This document shows, piece after piece, positions 56,634 through 64,000 of a stretch of 64,000 bases of DNA. Position 1 is the first letter of the stretch. Every line of letters begins with the position of its first letter. Where the stretch lies: NCBI RefSeq assembly GCF_014358015.1, contig NZ_JACONV010000009.1, positions 62,001 through 126,000 on the forward strand, given 5' to 3'. The translations under genes were made by a program, and so were the position numbers. The DNA comes from Pseudomonas triticifolii. GTDB lineage: Bacteria > Pseudomonadota > Gammaproteobacteria > Pseudomonadales > Pseudomonadaceae. The notes below the pieces were generated by a model that worked only from the letters and a program-made list of their open reading frames with translations, searched no databases and had not been told where the DNA came from.

Positions 56634-57548
56634 ATGTCAGAGAGCACGATCCAGGAAGGTTACGCACCCTTTGGCGATTACCGCACCTGGTATCGCGTTA
56701 CAGGCAATCCACACGGCCCGCGAACGCCGCTGGTCATCCTGCACGGCGGTCCGGGCTGCACCCATGATTACGTGGATGCCTTCAAGGACATTGCCACCAC
56801 TGGGCGTGCGGTCATCCATTACGACCAACTGGGCAACGGTCGCTCGACCCACCTGCCGGACAAGAAGGCCGACTTCTGGACGATTGACCTGTTTCTGGCT
56901 GAGCTGAACAACCTGCTGATGCACCTGGATATCGCCAACAACTACGCCCTGCTCGGACAATCATGGGGCGGCATGCTCGCTTCAGAGCACGCCGTGCTTA
57001 GGCCGTCAGGGCTCAAGGCGTTGATCATCGCCAACTCGCCAGCCGACATGCACACGTGGGTCAGCGAGGCCAATCGCCTGCGCAGCGAGCTGCCCGAAGC
57101 GGTGCAGAAGACCCTGCACGACCACGAGCAGGCAGGCACCTTGCAGGACAAGGAATATAAGGAAGCGTCCCGCCTTTTCTACAATCGCCACGTCTGCCGC
57201 GTAAACCCGTGGCCTGAGGAAGTGAAACGCACCTTCGACGAGATCGATGCCGACCCGACGGTGTACCACGCCATGAACGGCCCGACCGAGTTTCACGTGA
57301 TCGGCACGATGAAAGACTGGACCATCGTGGATCGCCTGCACCTCATTCAAGTGCCAACGCTGCTGATCTCGGGACGCTATGACGAAGCCACGCCGCTGGT
57401 GGTGAAACCTTACAAGGACAACATCCGCGGTATTCAAGCGGAGGTTTTCGAGGAGTCCAGCCACATGCCCCACGTGGAAGAACGGATGGCCTGCATGGGT
57501 GTGGTCGCGAAGTTTCTGGACGAAGCGGGCGCGGTGGCAAAACCGTAA
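56634..57548 (+). CDS. pip: Proline iminopeptidase (PipA-like)
   Basis: Alpha/beta hydrolase of the prolyl aminopeptidase family, 304 residues. [10 protein letters not shown] forms the oxyanion loop; Ser110 in GQSWGGM, Asp250 in [10 protein letters not shown] and His277 in [10 protein letters not shown] form the triad. In plant-associated bacteria a pip gene beside a LuxR solo is switched on by leaf extract through that regulator. The gap between luxR stop and this ATG is 95 bp and includes GACAG-N5-CTGTC (56530-56544), a possible regulator site. Confidence 0.9.
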   Translation: MSESTIQEGYAPFGDYRTWYRVTGNPHGPRTPLVILHGGPGCTHDYVDAFKDIATTGRAVIHYDQLGNGRSTHLPDKKADFWTIDLFLAELNNLLMHLDIANNYALLGQSWGGMLASEHAVLRPSGLKALIIANSPADMHTWVSEANRLRSELPEAVQKTLHDHEQAGTLQDKEYKEASRLFYNRHVCRVNPWPEEVKRTFDEIDADPTVYHAMNGPTEFHVIGTMKDWTIVDRLHLIQVPTLLISGRYDEATPLVVKPYKDNIRGIQAEVFEESSHMPHVEERMACMGVVAKFLDEAGAVAKP

Positions 57549-57958
57549 CGCGTAATCAGGCACACTGGCCGGAAGGTGCCAATCAGCCTTCCGCCCGGCC
57601 GGGCTGGCTCATGTGAGGGGGCTGACGAACCAAGCCGTGTGAAAACGCAATGCTATAAAACCCGCGTATTCAGCATGTTACAAACTATTTGATCAACGCC
57701 TTCCTCAGCGCGTTAGCCACCTGTCGATAAGCACTAACTATTTAGCGCAATTAACCTAGCACTAACACTGGAAGTATCATCCTGAGTCTAGTTCTTACGA
57801 CGACACGTGAATACCCTGAATAATCATTAACACACCTGACGCTACATGAAGTTTTCTTAATGAAGGTTTTATTAAAGTGCCTCCGCGCCCAGCAGAAAAA
57901 CTGTTTATAGGAAGGGACACTCTTGCCCTCCGTAAACGCTTTGCCTTCGGAGGCAAAC
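57549..57958. other. Intergenic, no gene seen
   Basis: A 410-bp AT-richer region before the chemoreceptor. GGAAGG-N10-CCTTCC near 57573 could end the pip transcript, though no T run follows. The remainder likely holds the chemoreceptor promoter. Confidence 0.5.
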
Positions 57959-59584
57959 ATGAACCTCAGGTCATTAAACATTTCCCGCAGAGCGTCGCTC
58001 TGCTTTGGCATCATCACTTTGCTGCTGGTGGGGCTGGGGGGCTTTTCTTACCTTCAGATGGGCCAGCTACGAGCGGCCGAACAAAATATCGCGCTGAACT
58101 CACTGCCCAGTATTCAGGTGATCGACGACATCCAGATCGCCTTGCTGCATGCGCGCCTGGAAAGCATCCGCATGCTGGCCACCGCTGCCCCGGACGCGCA
58201 TCGTGCTGCCGTCGCCAAGACCAACGATGCCATCGGCGCGCTCCAGTCGAGCAGCGAGTTCTATCGAAAAAACCTCATTTCCAGTGAGCAGGACCGGCTG
58301 CAATTCAATGACGCAGGCACAAAAATGGCGCAGTACATTGATGGCTTGAAGCAGGTCATTGCGCTGGATTCCACGGATCATGACAAAGCGCTCACGCTCG
58401 CCAATAACGAACAAGCGCAGCGGGCAGGCGCGTACCAGGAAAAACTCACCGTCGTGCGCGATCAAAATGCACTGGAAGCCAAACGCTCCGGTGAGGACGC
58501 GACGGCGGTCTATGACCACAGCGTCAAAGTGCTGTTGAGCGTGGTGATCATTGCCTCGATTCTGACCGTTTTTCTGGCCATAGCGCTGACGCGCAGCATT
58601 GTCGAACCCATGACCTCGTCCTTGAAACTGGCCGAAGACATCGCGGCAGGCGACCTGACTGGCCAACTTGACGTGACCGGCAAGGACGAAGCCTCACGCT
58701 TGATGAGCGCACTGAACCTGATGTCTAACAACCTGCGCGACACCGTTCAGCAAATCTCGGGCGCTTCGACACAGTTAAGTACCGCCGCTGTTGAAATGAC
58801 CTCCATCACCGAAAGCGCGGACCGTACCCTGCAACAGCAGAACAGTGAGATCGAACAAGCGGCGACTGCCGTGAACGAAATGAGTGCGGCCGTCGAAGAA
58901 GTGGCGCGTAACGCCACGTCAACCTCCGAGGCCGCCAAGCACTCTCGCACAGCGGCCGACCTTGGCAACCAGCGAGTCGCAGAAACCCTGACGGCCATGC
59001 AGGGCCTGACCACCCTGGTCGAAGGCTCTTCGGCGCAGGTCACGGCACTGGCCAATCAAGCACAGGACATCAGCAAAGTGCTCAGCGTGATCCGCGCCAT
59101 TGCCGAACAGACCAACCTGCTGGCACTGAACGCCGCCATCGAAGCCGCACGTGCAGGCGAGCAGGGCCGTGGGTTTGCCGTGGTAGCCGACGAGGTTCGC
59201 GCGCTGGCCCACCGCACGCAGACCTCCACTCAGGAAATCGAACAGATGATTTCCGCCATTCAGGCAGGCTCATCCGCCACCGTCGAATCCATGCAGAAGA
59301 GCACACAGGAAGTCCATAGCACGCGCCAGATCGCCGAAGATGCCGGGCAATCATTGCGCCAGATAACTGCTTCAGTGCTGGAAATCAATGATCGCAACCT
59401 GCAGATCGCCACGGCCTCGGAGCAGCAGGCGCACGTCGCACGCGACGTCGACCGCAGCCTGGTCAGCATTCGGGACCTGGCCACCCAGAGCAGCGAAGGT
59501 ACTCGTCAGACGTTGATTGCGAGCAACGAACTGTCCAGGCTCGCCGTGAACATGAATGACCTGGTGTTGCGCTTCAAGACCTGA
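57959..59584 (+). CDS. Methyl-accepting chemotaxis protein
   Basis: 541 residues from [17 protein letters not shown], with GGAGG 7 bp upstream. A membrane helix (about 10-30), a four-helix-bundle ligand domain (to about 188), a second helix (about 190-212), a HAMP domain ([21 protein letters not shown]) and a cytoplasmic signalling domain with the hairpin tip [19 protein letters not shown]. The ligand is unknown. Its location next to the plant-response locus may be chance. Confidence 0.94.
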   Translation: MNLRSLNISRRASLCFGIITLLLVGLGGFSYLQMGQLRAAEQNIALNSLPSIQVIDDIQIALLHARLESIRMLATAAPDAHRAAVAKTNDAIGALQSSSEFYRKNLISSEQDRLQFNDAGTKMAQYIDGLKQVIALDSTDHDKALTLANNEQAQRAGAYQEKLTVVRDQNALEAKRSGEDATAVYDHSVKVLLSVVIIASILTVFLAIALTRSIVEPMTSSLKLAEDIAAGDLTGQLDVTGKDEASRLMSALNLMSNNLRDTVQQISGASTQLSTAAVEMTSITESADRTLQQQNSEIEQAATAVNEMSAAVEEVARNATSTSEAAKHSRTAADLGNQRVAETLTAMQGLTTLVEGSSAQVTALANQAQDISKVLSVIRAIAEQTNLLALNAAIEAARAGEQGRGFAVVADEVRALAHRTQTSTQEIEQMISAIQAGSSATVESMQKSTQEVHSTRQIAEDAGQSLRQITASVLEINDRNLQIATASEQQAHVARDVDRSLVSIRDLATQSSEGTRQTLIASNELSRLAVNMNDLVLRFKT

Positions 59585-59956
59585 TATCGCTCGTACTGTT
59601 ATGCCGCATACGACGCACTCTGCCTTAACCTGCACAACCACCGACTGTTGCCGGTCCGGGAGGCCTGAACGGATAGGACCGGGTTGAGCGTCAGGTCCGC
59701 AGGTTTTCCATCCTGGGCACTGGCGTCGTAGCCAGCCAACGCACGCCCGACGCCTGCACCCGTCTGTTCGCAAAGACACGCGTCTTGAGCGGCACGCAGC
59801 AGGCTGAGAGGCAGGCTTATATCGTTAGTACACTACGGCGCAACTACGTTATTGGGGTCAGTACAGCGTCACTTTGTCACATTCACGGAAATTTTCATGT
59901 AACCCTCGATCAGGTATGTCAGGATCGCAACCGGCATACACCGCTGGTATTCTCCA
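59585..59956. other. Intergenic, no gene seen
   Basis: 372 bp between the chemoreceptor and the GAF gene. No frame with a ribosome site or recognisable motif is present on either strand. Confidence 0.5.
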
Positions 59957-60535
59957 GTGCCAGATGTTATCTGCCGGTACTTCAACGATCAGGCCAGGGC
60001 CTCGCAATTGAACACTACATTGACTTCGTCAGAACTGTCCGTCATCAGTGAAATCGAGACCACCTCAAGCTTGTTGAGACTGGTGACACGACTGACCGGG
60101 CTGCGATTTGCCGCGATTGCCAAAGTCACCGACACCAACTGGACAGCGTGCGCGGTTCACGACGAGATCAATTTCGGCGTCGAAGCCGGCCATGAACTGA
60201 AACTGGAAACGACGTTCTGCAACGAACTGCGCTTGAATCATCGCCCTATCGTGATCAACGAAGTCGCCACCGACCCTGTCTACGCCAACCACGTCATCCC
60301 CGGGATGTTTGGCTTCCAGAGCTATTTCTCGCTGCCCATCATTTTCCCGACCGGGGATTTCTTCGGCACGCTGTGTGGCCTGGATCCGCTGCCGAAAAAA
60401 CTCGACGATCAGCAACTCCTTGAAACCCTCAAAGTGTTCTGCACCCTGATCGCCAACTCGCTGTACGCGCACCAACAACTGACCCAGTTGCAGTCTGAAT
60501 TGAGCGTCCTGCGTCCTGAGCAGACTACGGCTTGA
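59957..60535 (+). CDS. GAF-domain protein
   Basis: 192 residues, essentially one GAF domain: LLRLVTRLTGLRFAAIAKVT, FCNELRLNHRPIVINEVATD and FGFQSYFSLPIIFPTGDFFG are its landmarks. There is no output domain, so it may act as a small-molecule sensor with a separate partner. The first 17 residues are doubtful; a TTG at 60008 would fit the domain start better. Its end overlaps the convergent acetyltransferase gene by 11 bp. Confidence 0.8.
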   Translation: MPDVICRYFNDQARASQLNTTLTSSELSVISEIETTSSLLRLVTRLTGLRFAAIAKVTDTNWTACAVHDEINFGVEAGHELKLETTFCNELRLNHRPIVINEVATDPVYANHVIPGMFGFQSYFSLPIIFPTGDFFGTLCGLDPLPKKLDDQQLLETLKVFCTLIANSLYAHQQLTQLQSELSVLRPEQTTA

Positions 60536-60980
60536 GCACCCGCTCCATGATCAGCGTTCGCTCTTCTCCTTCAAGCTGCTCACGCACCATCGTGAACCCC
60601 AGCGCAGCATAAAAGCCCTGTGCCGTCAGCGAAGACGGCACGACCAGCACACTCACACCCGCCTCGACAGCCGCTCGCTCGACCTCATCCATCAAGCGAC
60701 GTCCGACCCCTTGCCTGTGCCAGGCAGGATCGACAAACACCGAACGCACCGCCCGCCCATCCAGACTCGCCGTGCCGACCATCACACCCCCGCACACCGC
60801 TACAAAAACCCGACGCCGCATGATCAACGCCCGCACCGCTGCGGGGCTGAAGCTGTGCTGCACGCGCTCGATCACACTGGGCGGATAGTCCTGAGCATTA
60901 CTGGCATGCAACGCAGACACAATCACACCACTGATGGCCTCGGCATCTGCCTGCACGGCTGGACGAATCTGACAGTTCAT
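60525..60980 (-). CDS. GNAT-family N-acetyltransferase
   Basis: 151 residues from MNCQIRPAVQADAEAISGVI. The acetyl-CoA loop is VFVDPAWHRQGVGRRLMDEV, and FYAALGF is the usual C-terminal motif. The acceptor is unknown. It converges on the GAF gene with an 11-bp overlap of the coding ends. Confidence 0.9.
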   Translation of the reverse strand: MNCQIRPAVQADAEAISGVIVSALHASNAQDYPPSVIERVQHSFSPAAVRALIMRRRVFVAVCGGVMVGTASLDGRAVRSVFVDPAWHRQGVGRRLMDEVERAAVEAGVSVLVVPSSLTAQGFYAALGFTMVREQLEGEERTLIMERVLKP

Positions 60981-61077
60981 CTCATTCCCCGAAAACACTT
61001 ACATCGTTGAAGCCCATCCAAGGGATCGCGCAACACCACGCACATCGCTAAGAGCCAGCCTTTCCCCAAAGACCAAA

Positions 61078-61101
61078 AAGCCCGGCACAAACCGGGCTCT
61101 T
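61078..61101 (-). terminator. Rho-independent terminator of the TRL-like lipoprotein gene
   Basis: On the minus strand AGAGCCCGG-TTTGTG-CCGGGCTTTTT forms a hairpin with a T run, 26 bp after the lipoprotein stop. Confidence 0.85.
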
Positions 61102-61126
61102 CAGACACTACACAACCGCGTGAAGC

Positions 61127-61459
61127 TTACTGCGCAGTCTTCAGCTTGACCACATCACCGGAAATCGTGGTGGTGTAGCCACTCAGAACCCAGGCCCAGA
61201 ACCATTTTTCCTGTACTTGAGTATTGATCAGAGCATCACCGCCCTTGGACTTGATTGCCGCATCCTGAGCGCGAACAAAGCGGCTGTTCTGACGGATAGG
61301 GATCACGCCAAACAGCATCAGACCCGTAGCGCTGGCCTCGCCATGACCCAAAACGGTGTACTGGTTGCTGTCGTAATGCGGCGACTTGATCGGCGCGCCG
61401 GTGCAGCCGGCCAGAACAAGACCAAACGCTGCAGAAGCGACGACTTTGCTGATGTACTT
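61127..61459 (-). CDS. TRL-like family lipoprotein
   Basis: 110 residues from a GTG with GGAG 7 bp upstream; an ATG at 61483 would add 8 residues and put the ribosome site inside the gene. The signal peptide ends at the lipobox LVLAGC (Cys20). The body (GEASATGLMLFGVIPI, KSKGGDALINTQVQEKWFW) matches the small TRL-like family of unknown role. It is monocistronic with its own terminator. Confidence 0.82.
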   Translation of the reverse strand, partial: KYISKVVASAAFGLVLAGCTGAPIKSPHYDSNQYTVLGHGEASATGLMLFGVIPIRQNSRFVRAQDAAIKSKGGDALINTQVQEKWFWAWVLSGYTTTISGDVVKLKTAQ

Positions 61460-61799
61460 CACTGAAAAACTCCATGGAAACATGCCCGGGATCCAATTCT
61501 CGGGGGGGGCGATACCTTACCTGTTGGTGGAGGAGATTGGAATGAATGAGGGGGTTGCGACTGAGCGGGCAGTTGCAAAGAAGTGTTGGCGCGTGCGAAG
61601 TGATAGTGGCGCATGGCCGGTATCTGATCCACTCAAATGAGTGCATTGATTAAAAGCCGTACGATGCAGCAACTTCATCAGAAAGAGTGCCACTACCAAG
61701 GCTAGGTAGCCCACTTCACCCTCTGCTTGCGACGTAGGCATGGCCTGCCACGCCGTCAGTTGCTTTTGCACATCTACTCACCTTACTTCTTTACGCAGA

Positions 61800-62015
61800 T
61801 CACTGATAACCAGGCTCCACTAACTGACCGCTGCACCCCGAATCAATTGCTATTGCCCCATCGGTTTTCACAGAAATTCGATTCTGACTAGTCTGGAATC
61901 CCGAACCACCTGCCTCAACCCTGAAATAGGTCTCTGTTTGTTTTGGTGGTACCCCGCCCTCTTCTCAAACAAGTGGCGAGGCTGGTTCAGTTGATGCAGT
62001 TTTACCTTTCGCACC
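61800..62015 (-). pseudogene. Orphan polymorphic-toxin C-terminal fragment
   Basis: Directly after the DUF6572 gene the same strand reads GAKGKTASTEPASPLV, a TGA stop, then EEGGVPPKQTETYFRVEAGG and SQNRISVKTDGAIAIDSGCS to a final stop. This looks like the start of a different toxin tip (linker plus N-terminal part of a toxin domain) with no start codon of its own. Displaced toxin cassettes downstream of the active toxin-immunity pair are typical of CDI and Rhs loci. Between 61484 and 61799 no gene is supported. Confidence 0.65.
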
Positions 62016-62016
62016 G

Positions 62017-62340
62017 TTAACTCATACTAGAAGTTTCAAAAGTAAATTTCACTCCTGACTGCTCCACAATAGAACCGACCTTACTTAAAAAGGTACTTGA
62101 TTTTATATCTGGGGGATACTTACAGACTACGTTTATAGAGACCTGACGTCCTTTCGAATCTGGATAGACATCCAACAACTCTCCACCCTCTATAAAATCA
62201 ATGTACAAATTAAGCTTTTTCTGAAGCAGCAATAAGTGTTCATCACCCCACTCCAGATGATCACTAACAGTTAAAACAAGCTCCCCACTCTCCTTATCAA
62301 CACCAATAGCATCAATAACACCAGTTTGTTCGACTGTCAT
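62017..62340 (-). CDS. DUF6572 protein, probable immunity protein of the adjacent toxin
   Basis: 107 residues from MTVEQTGVIDAIGVDKESGE, preceded by AAGGAGG. VLTVSDHLEWGDEHLLLLQ is the hallmark of the DUF6572 family. It starts 10 bp after the toxin gene ends on the same strand, the classic place for a cognate immunity gene. Binding to the nuclease tip is inference from position; the family's function is not established to my knowledge. Confidence 0.8.
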   Translation of the reverse strand: MTVEQTGVIDAIGVDKESGELVLTVSDHLEWGDEHLLLLQKKLNLYIDFIEGGELLDVYPDSKGRQVSINVVCKYPPDIKSSTFLSKVGSIVEQSGVKFTFETSSMS

Positions 62341-62350
62341 AAAACCTCCT

Positions 62351-64000
62351 TTAGGGCCTAACCACATCCACCGTCGTCGGCGGAATCTGGGTGCCTCCGG
62401 GGAACCCAGGTTTCCCTTTACCCACAACAACTGCTCCTGATTCTTTAATTTCAGGAAAGGCTATTTTTTGATTTGTGGTTAGAGGGGCTGTCGCTGACGC
62501 CTTACATTCTGTACAAACAATATTCCCCTCCGCATCTTTACCCACTAAATCGATTCTAGTTCTGGTACCACTTTGGGTTTTAACGGTCACCTGCTGGACA
62601 ACACCAGTTTGAGTCTCTTGGAGCTTATCCATCGTTTGTACTTCAAAGGCCTCGCCAGCAGCTTTGTTTTTAGCTAATTGACTGACTGTATCACTTGTGG
62701 CGGTTGCACCCGATGGGGCACCTGCTTCTTTTGCACCAAAATATCCATCAGGCAGATCACACGGCCCCGTATTGTGCACCCACGTCTTCAGCTCGCCAAC
62801 ATAGAACGTGTGCCCTACATCCACCGTCAGGTTGTATGTCTTACCCTCTGGCAGGTACAGCTCCAGCGATTCCACCTCGGACGAGGTGTTATCGGAGTCT
62901 CCGTCAGCCAGCGATTGCAGCAGATCCCCAGGTTTCAGGTCGATGACCGGGATGAAGTCGTGCTTGGCTGGTACGTAGAACGGGTGGCTTGGTGTGACCA
63001 GCAAGGTCTCGCCTGCGGCTGTACCGTCGGCACGGACGCTTTTCAGTTTGAGGCGATAGATAGGCTGGTCGGAGCGCTGGTGGGTGGCGAGGATCTTTGC
63101 CGCGAACGGTTTACCGCCTTTCTCGGGCTTGCTCCATACAACGTCGCCAACCTTGAGCGATTCAATGGTGCGGTCGCCGTTCGGGGTCGAGACCTTGGTG
63201 CCCGCAGCGAAGCAGCAAGGGCCTTTCTCGCCGAGAAGACGCCCGGTGTTAACCTCGTCAGCCGCCCTGCCCACTGTCCCCAGATTACCCAGCGAAGCCA
63301 CGCGCTCTACCGGGACGATGTTCAGACCGAACTCTAAGTTGCCTTGGTTACGGATTGCGGCAGCAGCTTCGTTATCGCCCTGCATCTGGTGAACGGTTGC
63401 CAGGCCTTCTTTGCTCTGATCTGCCCCCAGACTGTTCCATGCAGAGGCCAGAGGGTCGTTGGTCAATGACATCACGCCATTGACCAGTTGCTCACTGCTC
63501 TGGACTGGGTGGCTCAGCAGACTCCATGCGGCACTCGCGGTATCGGATACGACGTTACCAGCGCCCTGAGCAGTGCCGACCAGTCCGCCACCGATCATTT
63601 TGCTCGGGTCGTAGGAGACGGCAATATTTCTGTCGTAGAACCGGTAGTAGTCGTAGGTCAGGTCACCGGTGTAGACACCCTGAAAGTTGATGGAATTGAT
63701 AGAGGTATCGGCGTAATCCGCTGGATTGGCGTCGGCAAAATGGGTGAGCAATGTGGAGGTTTCAGCCGGGGTGTACACCCTCTCTGACTGTGTGGTCGGC
63801 ACGTCGGATGAATTACGGGCAGCGTACTGCCCGCCCATAGGCGCTAACGCGGAGCCGAGGTATTCGAGGGTGGTTTCGTCCGGGGCGCTGCCGTTTTCGT
63901 TGATCACCTCATACCATTTTTTGTCGGTGTAGTAGACCGCAGCCTGAGCAAGCTTCTGCTCGGCCTGTGCTGGAGAAATATTCGTATCAGCAGCAAACTG
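62351..64000 (-). CDS. Polymorphic toxin with Hint and PD-(D/E)XK nuclease domains, C-terminal part
   Basis: The frame is open to the right edge, so 549 C-terminal residues of a larger secreted toxin are visible; an internal GTG at 63907 is not the true start. Counting from that GTG: a pre-toxin region to about 229, a Hint autoprocessing domain (about 231-380; CCFAAGTKVSTPNGDRTIES, TPSHPFYVP, HTFYVGELKTWVHNT), then a toxin tip (about 415-518) with Asp453 (RIDLVG) and Glu467/Lys469 (CTECKAS), a PD-(D/E)XK nuclease core. Followed by its immunity candidate. The delivery system (CDI, T6SS or other) lies outside the window. Confidence 0.85.
   Translation of the reverse strand, partial: QFAADTNISPAQAEQKLAQAAVYYTDKKWYEVINENGSAPDETTLEYLGSALAPMGGQYAARNSSDVPTTQSERVYTPAETSTLLTHFADANPADYADTSINSINFQGVYTGDLTYDYYRFYDRNIAVSYDPSKMIGGGLVGTAQGAGNVVSDTASAAWSLLSHPVQSSEQLVNGVMSLTNDPLASAWNSLGADQSKEGLATVHQMQGDNEAAAAIRNQGNLEFGLNIVPVERVASLGNLGTVGRAADEVNTGRLLGEKGPCCFAAGTKVSTPNGDRTIESLKVGDVVWSKPEKGGKPFAAKILATHQRSDQPIYRLKLKSVRADGTAAGETLLVTPSHPFYVPAKHDFIPVIDLKPGDLLQSLADGDSDNTSSEVESLELYLPEGKTYNLTVDVGHTFYVGELKTWVHNTGPCDLPDGYFGAKEAGAPSGATATSDTVSQLAKNKAAGEAFEVQTMDKLQETQTGVVQQVTVKTQSGTRTRIDLVGKDAEGNIVCTECKASATAPLTTNQKIAFPEIKESGAVVVGKGKPGFPGGTQIPPTTVDVVRP

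Noticed and set aside
61517..61771. 84-residue minus-strand frame downstream of the orphan toxin fragment
   Set aside because: GTG start without a ribosome site and no family match; it might be a decayed immunity gene but nothing supports it.

Overview
The window looks like a chromosome segment of a plant-associated Pseudomonas, most probably of the P. syringae group. The reasons are the core order dnaK-grpE-recN-fur-omlA-rnfH-ratA-smpB, the lld lactate operon, a Pseudomonas-type tmRNA, many REP/REPIN elements of the GTGGGAGCGGAC..GTCCGC type, and a plant-signal LuxR-solo/proline-iminopeptidase/peptide-ABC locus. The species call is inference; no search could be run.

Layout. 1-7.4 kb: housekeeping genes, with a sigma32-type promoter before grpE and a LexA box before recN. 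7.4-7.8 kb: a 128-bp tandem array carrying REP sequences. 7.8-16.6 kb: lldR and the lldP-lutA-lutB-lutC-dld lactate operon, with a perfect palindromic operator. 16.7-17.5 kb: a small exported protein and ssrA (tmRNA). 17.5-34.7 kb: accessory DNA inserted at the 3' end of ssrA. This holds a P4-type integrase; a four-gene operon on the minus strand (Mrr-like nuclease, nitrilase-fold protein, small protein, Rad50/SMC-like ATPase); a four-gene operon on the plus strand (small helical protein, QueC-like PP-loop enzyme, XRE-ImmA/IrrE protein, PIN protein) behind a strong promoter with twin operators; IS66 scraps on both sides of that operon; and a HEPN protein. A degenerate copy of the ssrA-end/terminator/integrase segment follows at 31.74-32.3 kb, then a Schlafen/AlbA_2 protein and decayed mrr and hsdR remnants. 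The stretch therefore looks like two stacked insertions at ssrA, the inner one about 14.2 kb and apparently intact.

34.9-37.9 kb: a LysR regulator with a D-glutamate cyclase/hydro-lyase-family gene, an NTF2-like protein and a small hypothetical. 38.1-48.3 kb: a nitrogen-scavenging cluster with allophanate hydrolase, a BMP-type ABC transporter, formamidase, biuret hydrolase, a second isochorismatase-like hydrolase (triuret hydrolase candidate), an AtzH-like protein and a GntR regulator. It reads as an import-and-strip pathway for urea condensates. 48.8-49.6 kb: a PAS-GGDEF protein. 50.0-57.5 kb: a peptide ABC transporter operon facing away from a LuxR solo and a proline iminopeptidase, an arrangement like the PipR plant-response locus. 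58-61.5 kb: a chemoreceptor, GAF protein, GNAT acetyltransferase and TRL-like lipoprotein. 61.8-64 kb: the C-terminal part of a large polymorphic toxin (Hint plus PD-(D/E)XK nuclease), its probable immunity gene (DUF6572), and an orphan toxin-tip fragment.

The strongest candidates for undescribed biology are the two operons of the ssrA island: (1) Mrr-like nuclease + nitrilase-fold protein + small protein + zinc-hook ATPase, and (2) QueC-like enzyme + XRE-ImmA/IrrE + PIN under a twin-operator promoter. Both look like anti-phage or conflict modules; neither matches a named system I can identify with certainty from sequence alone.
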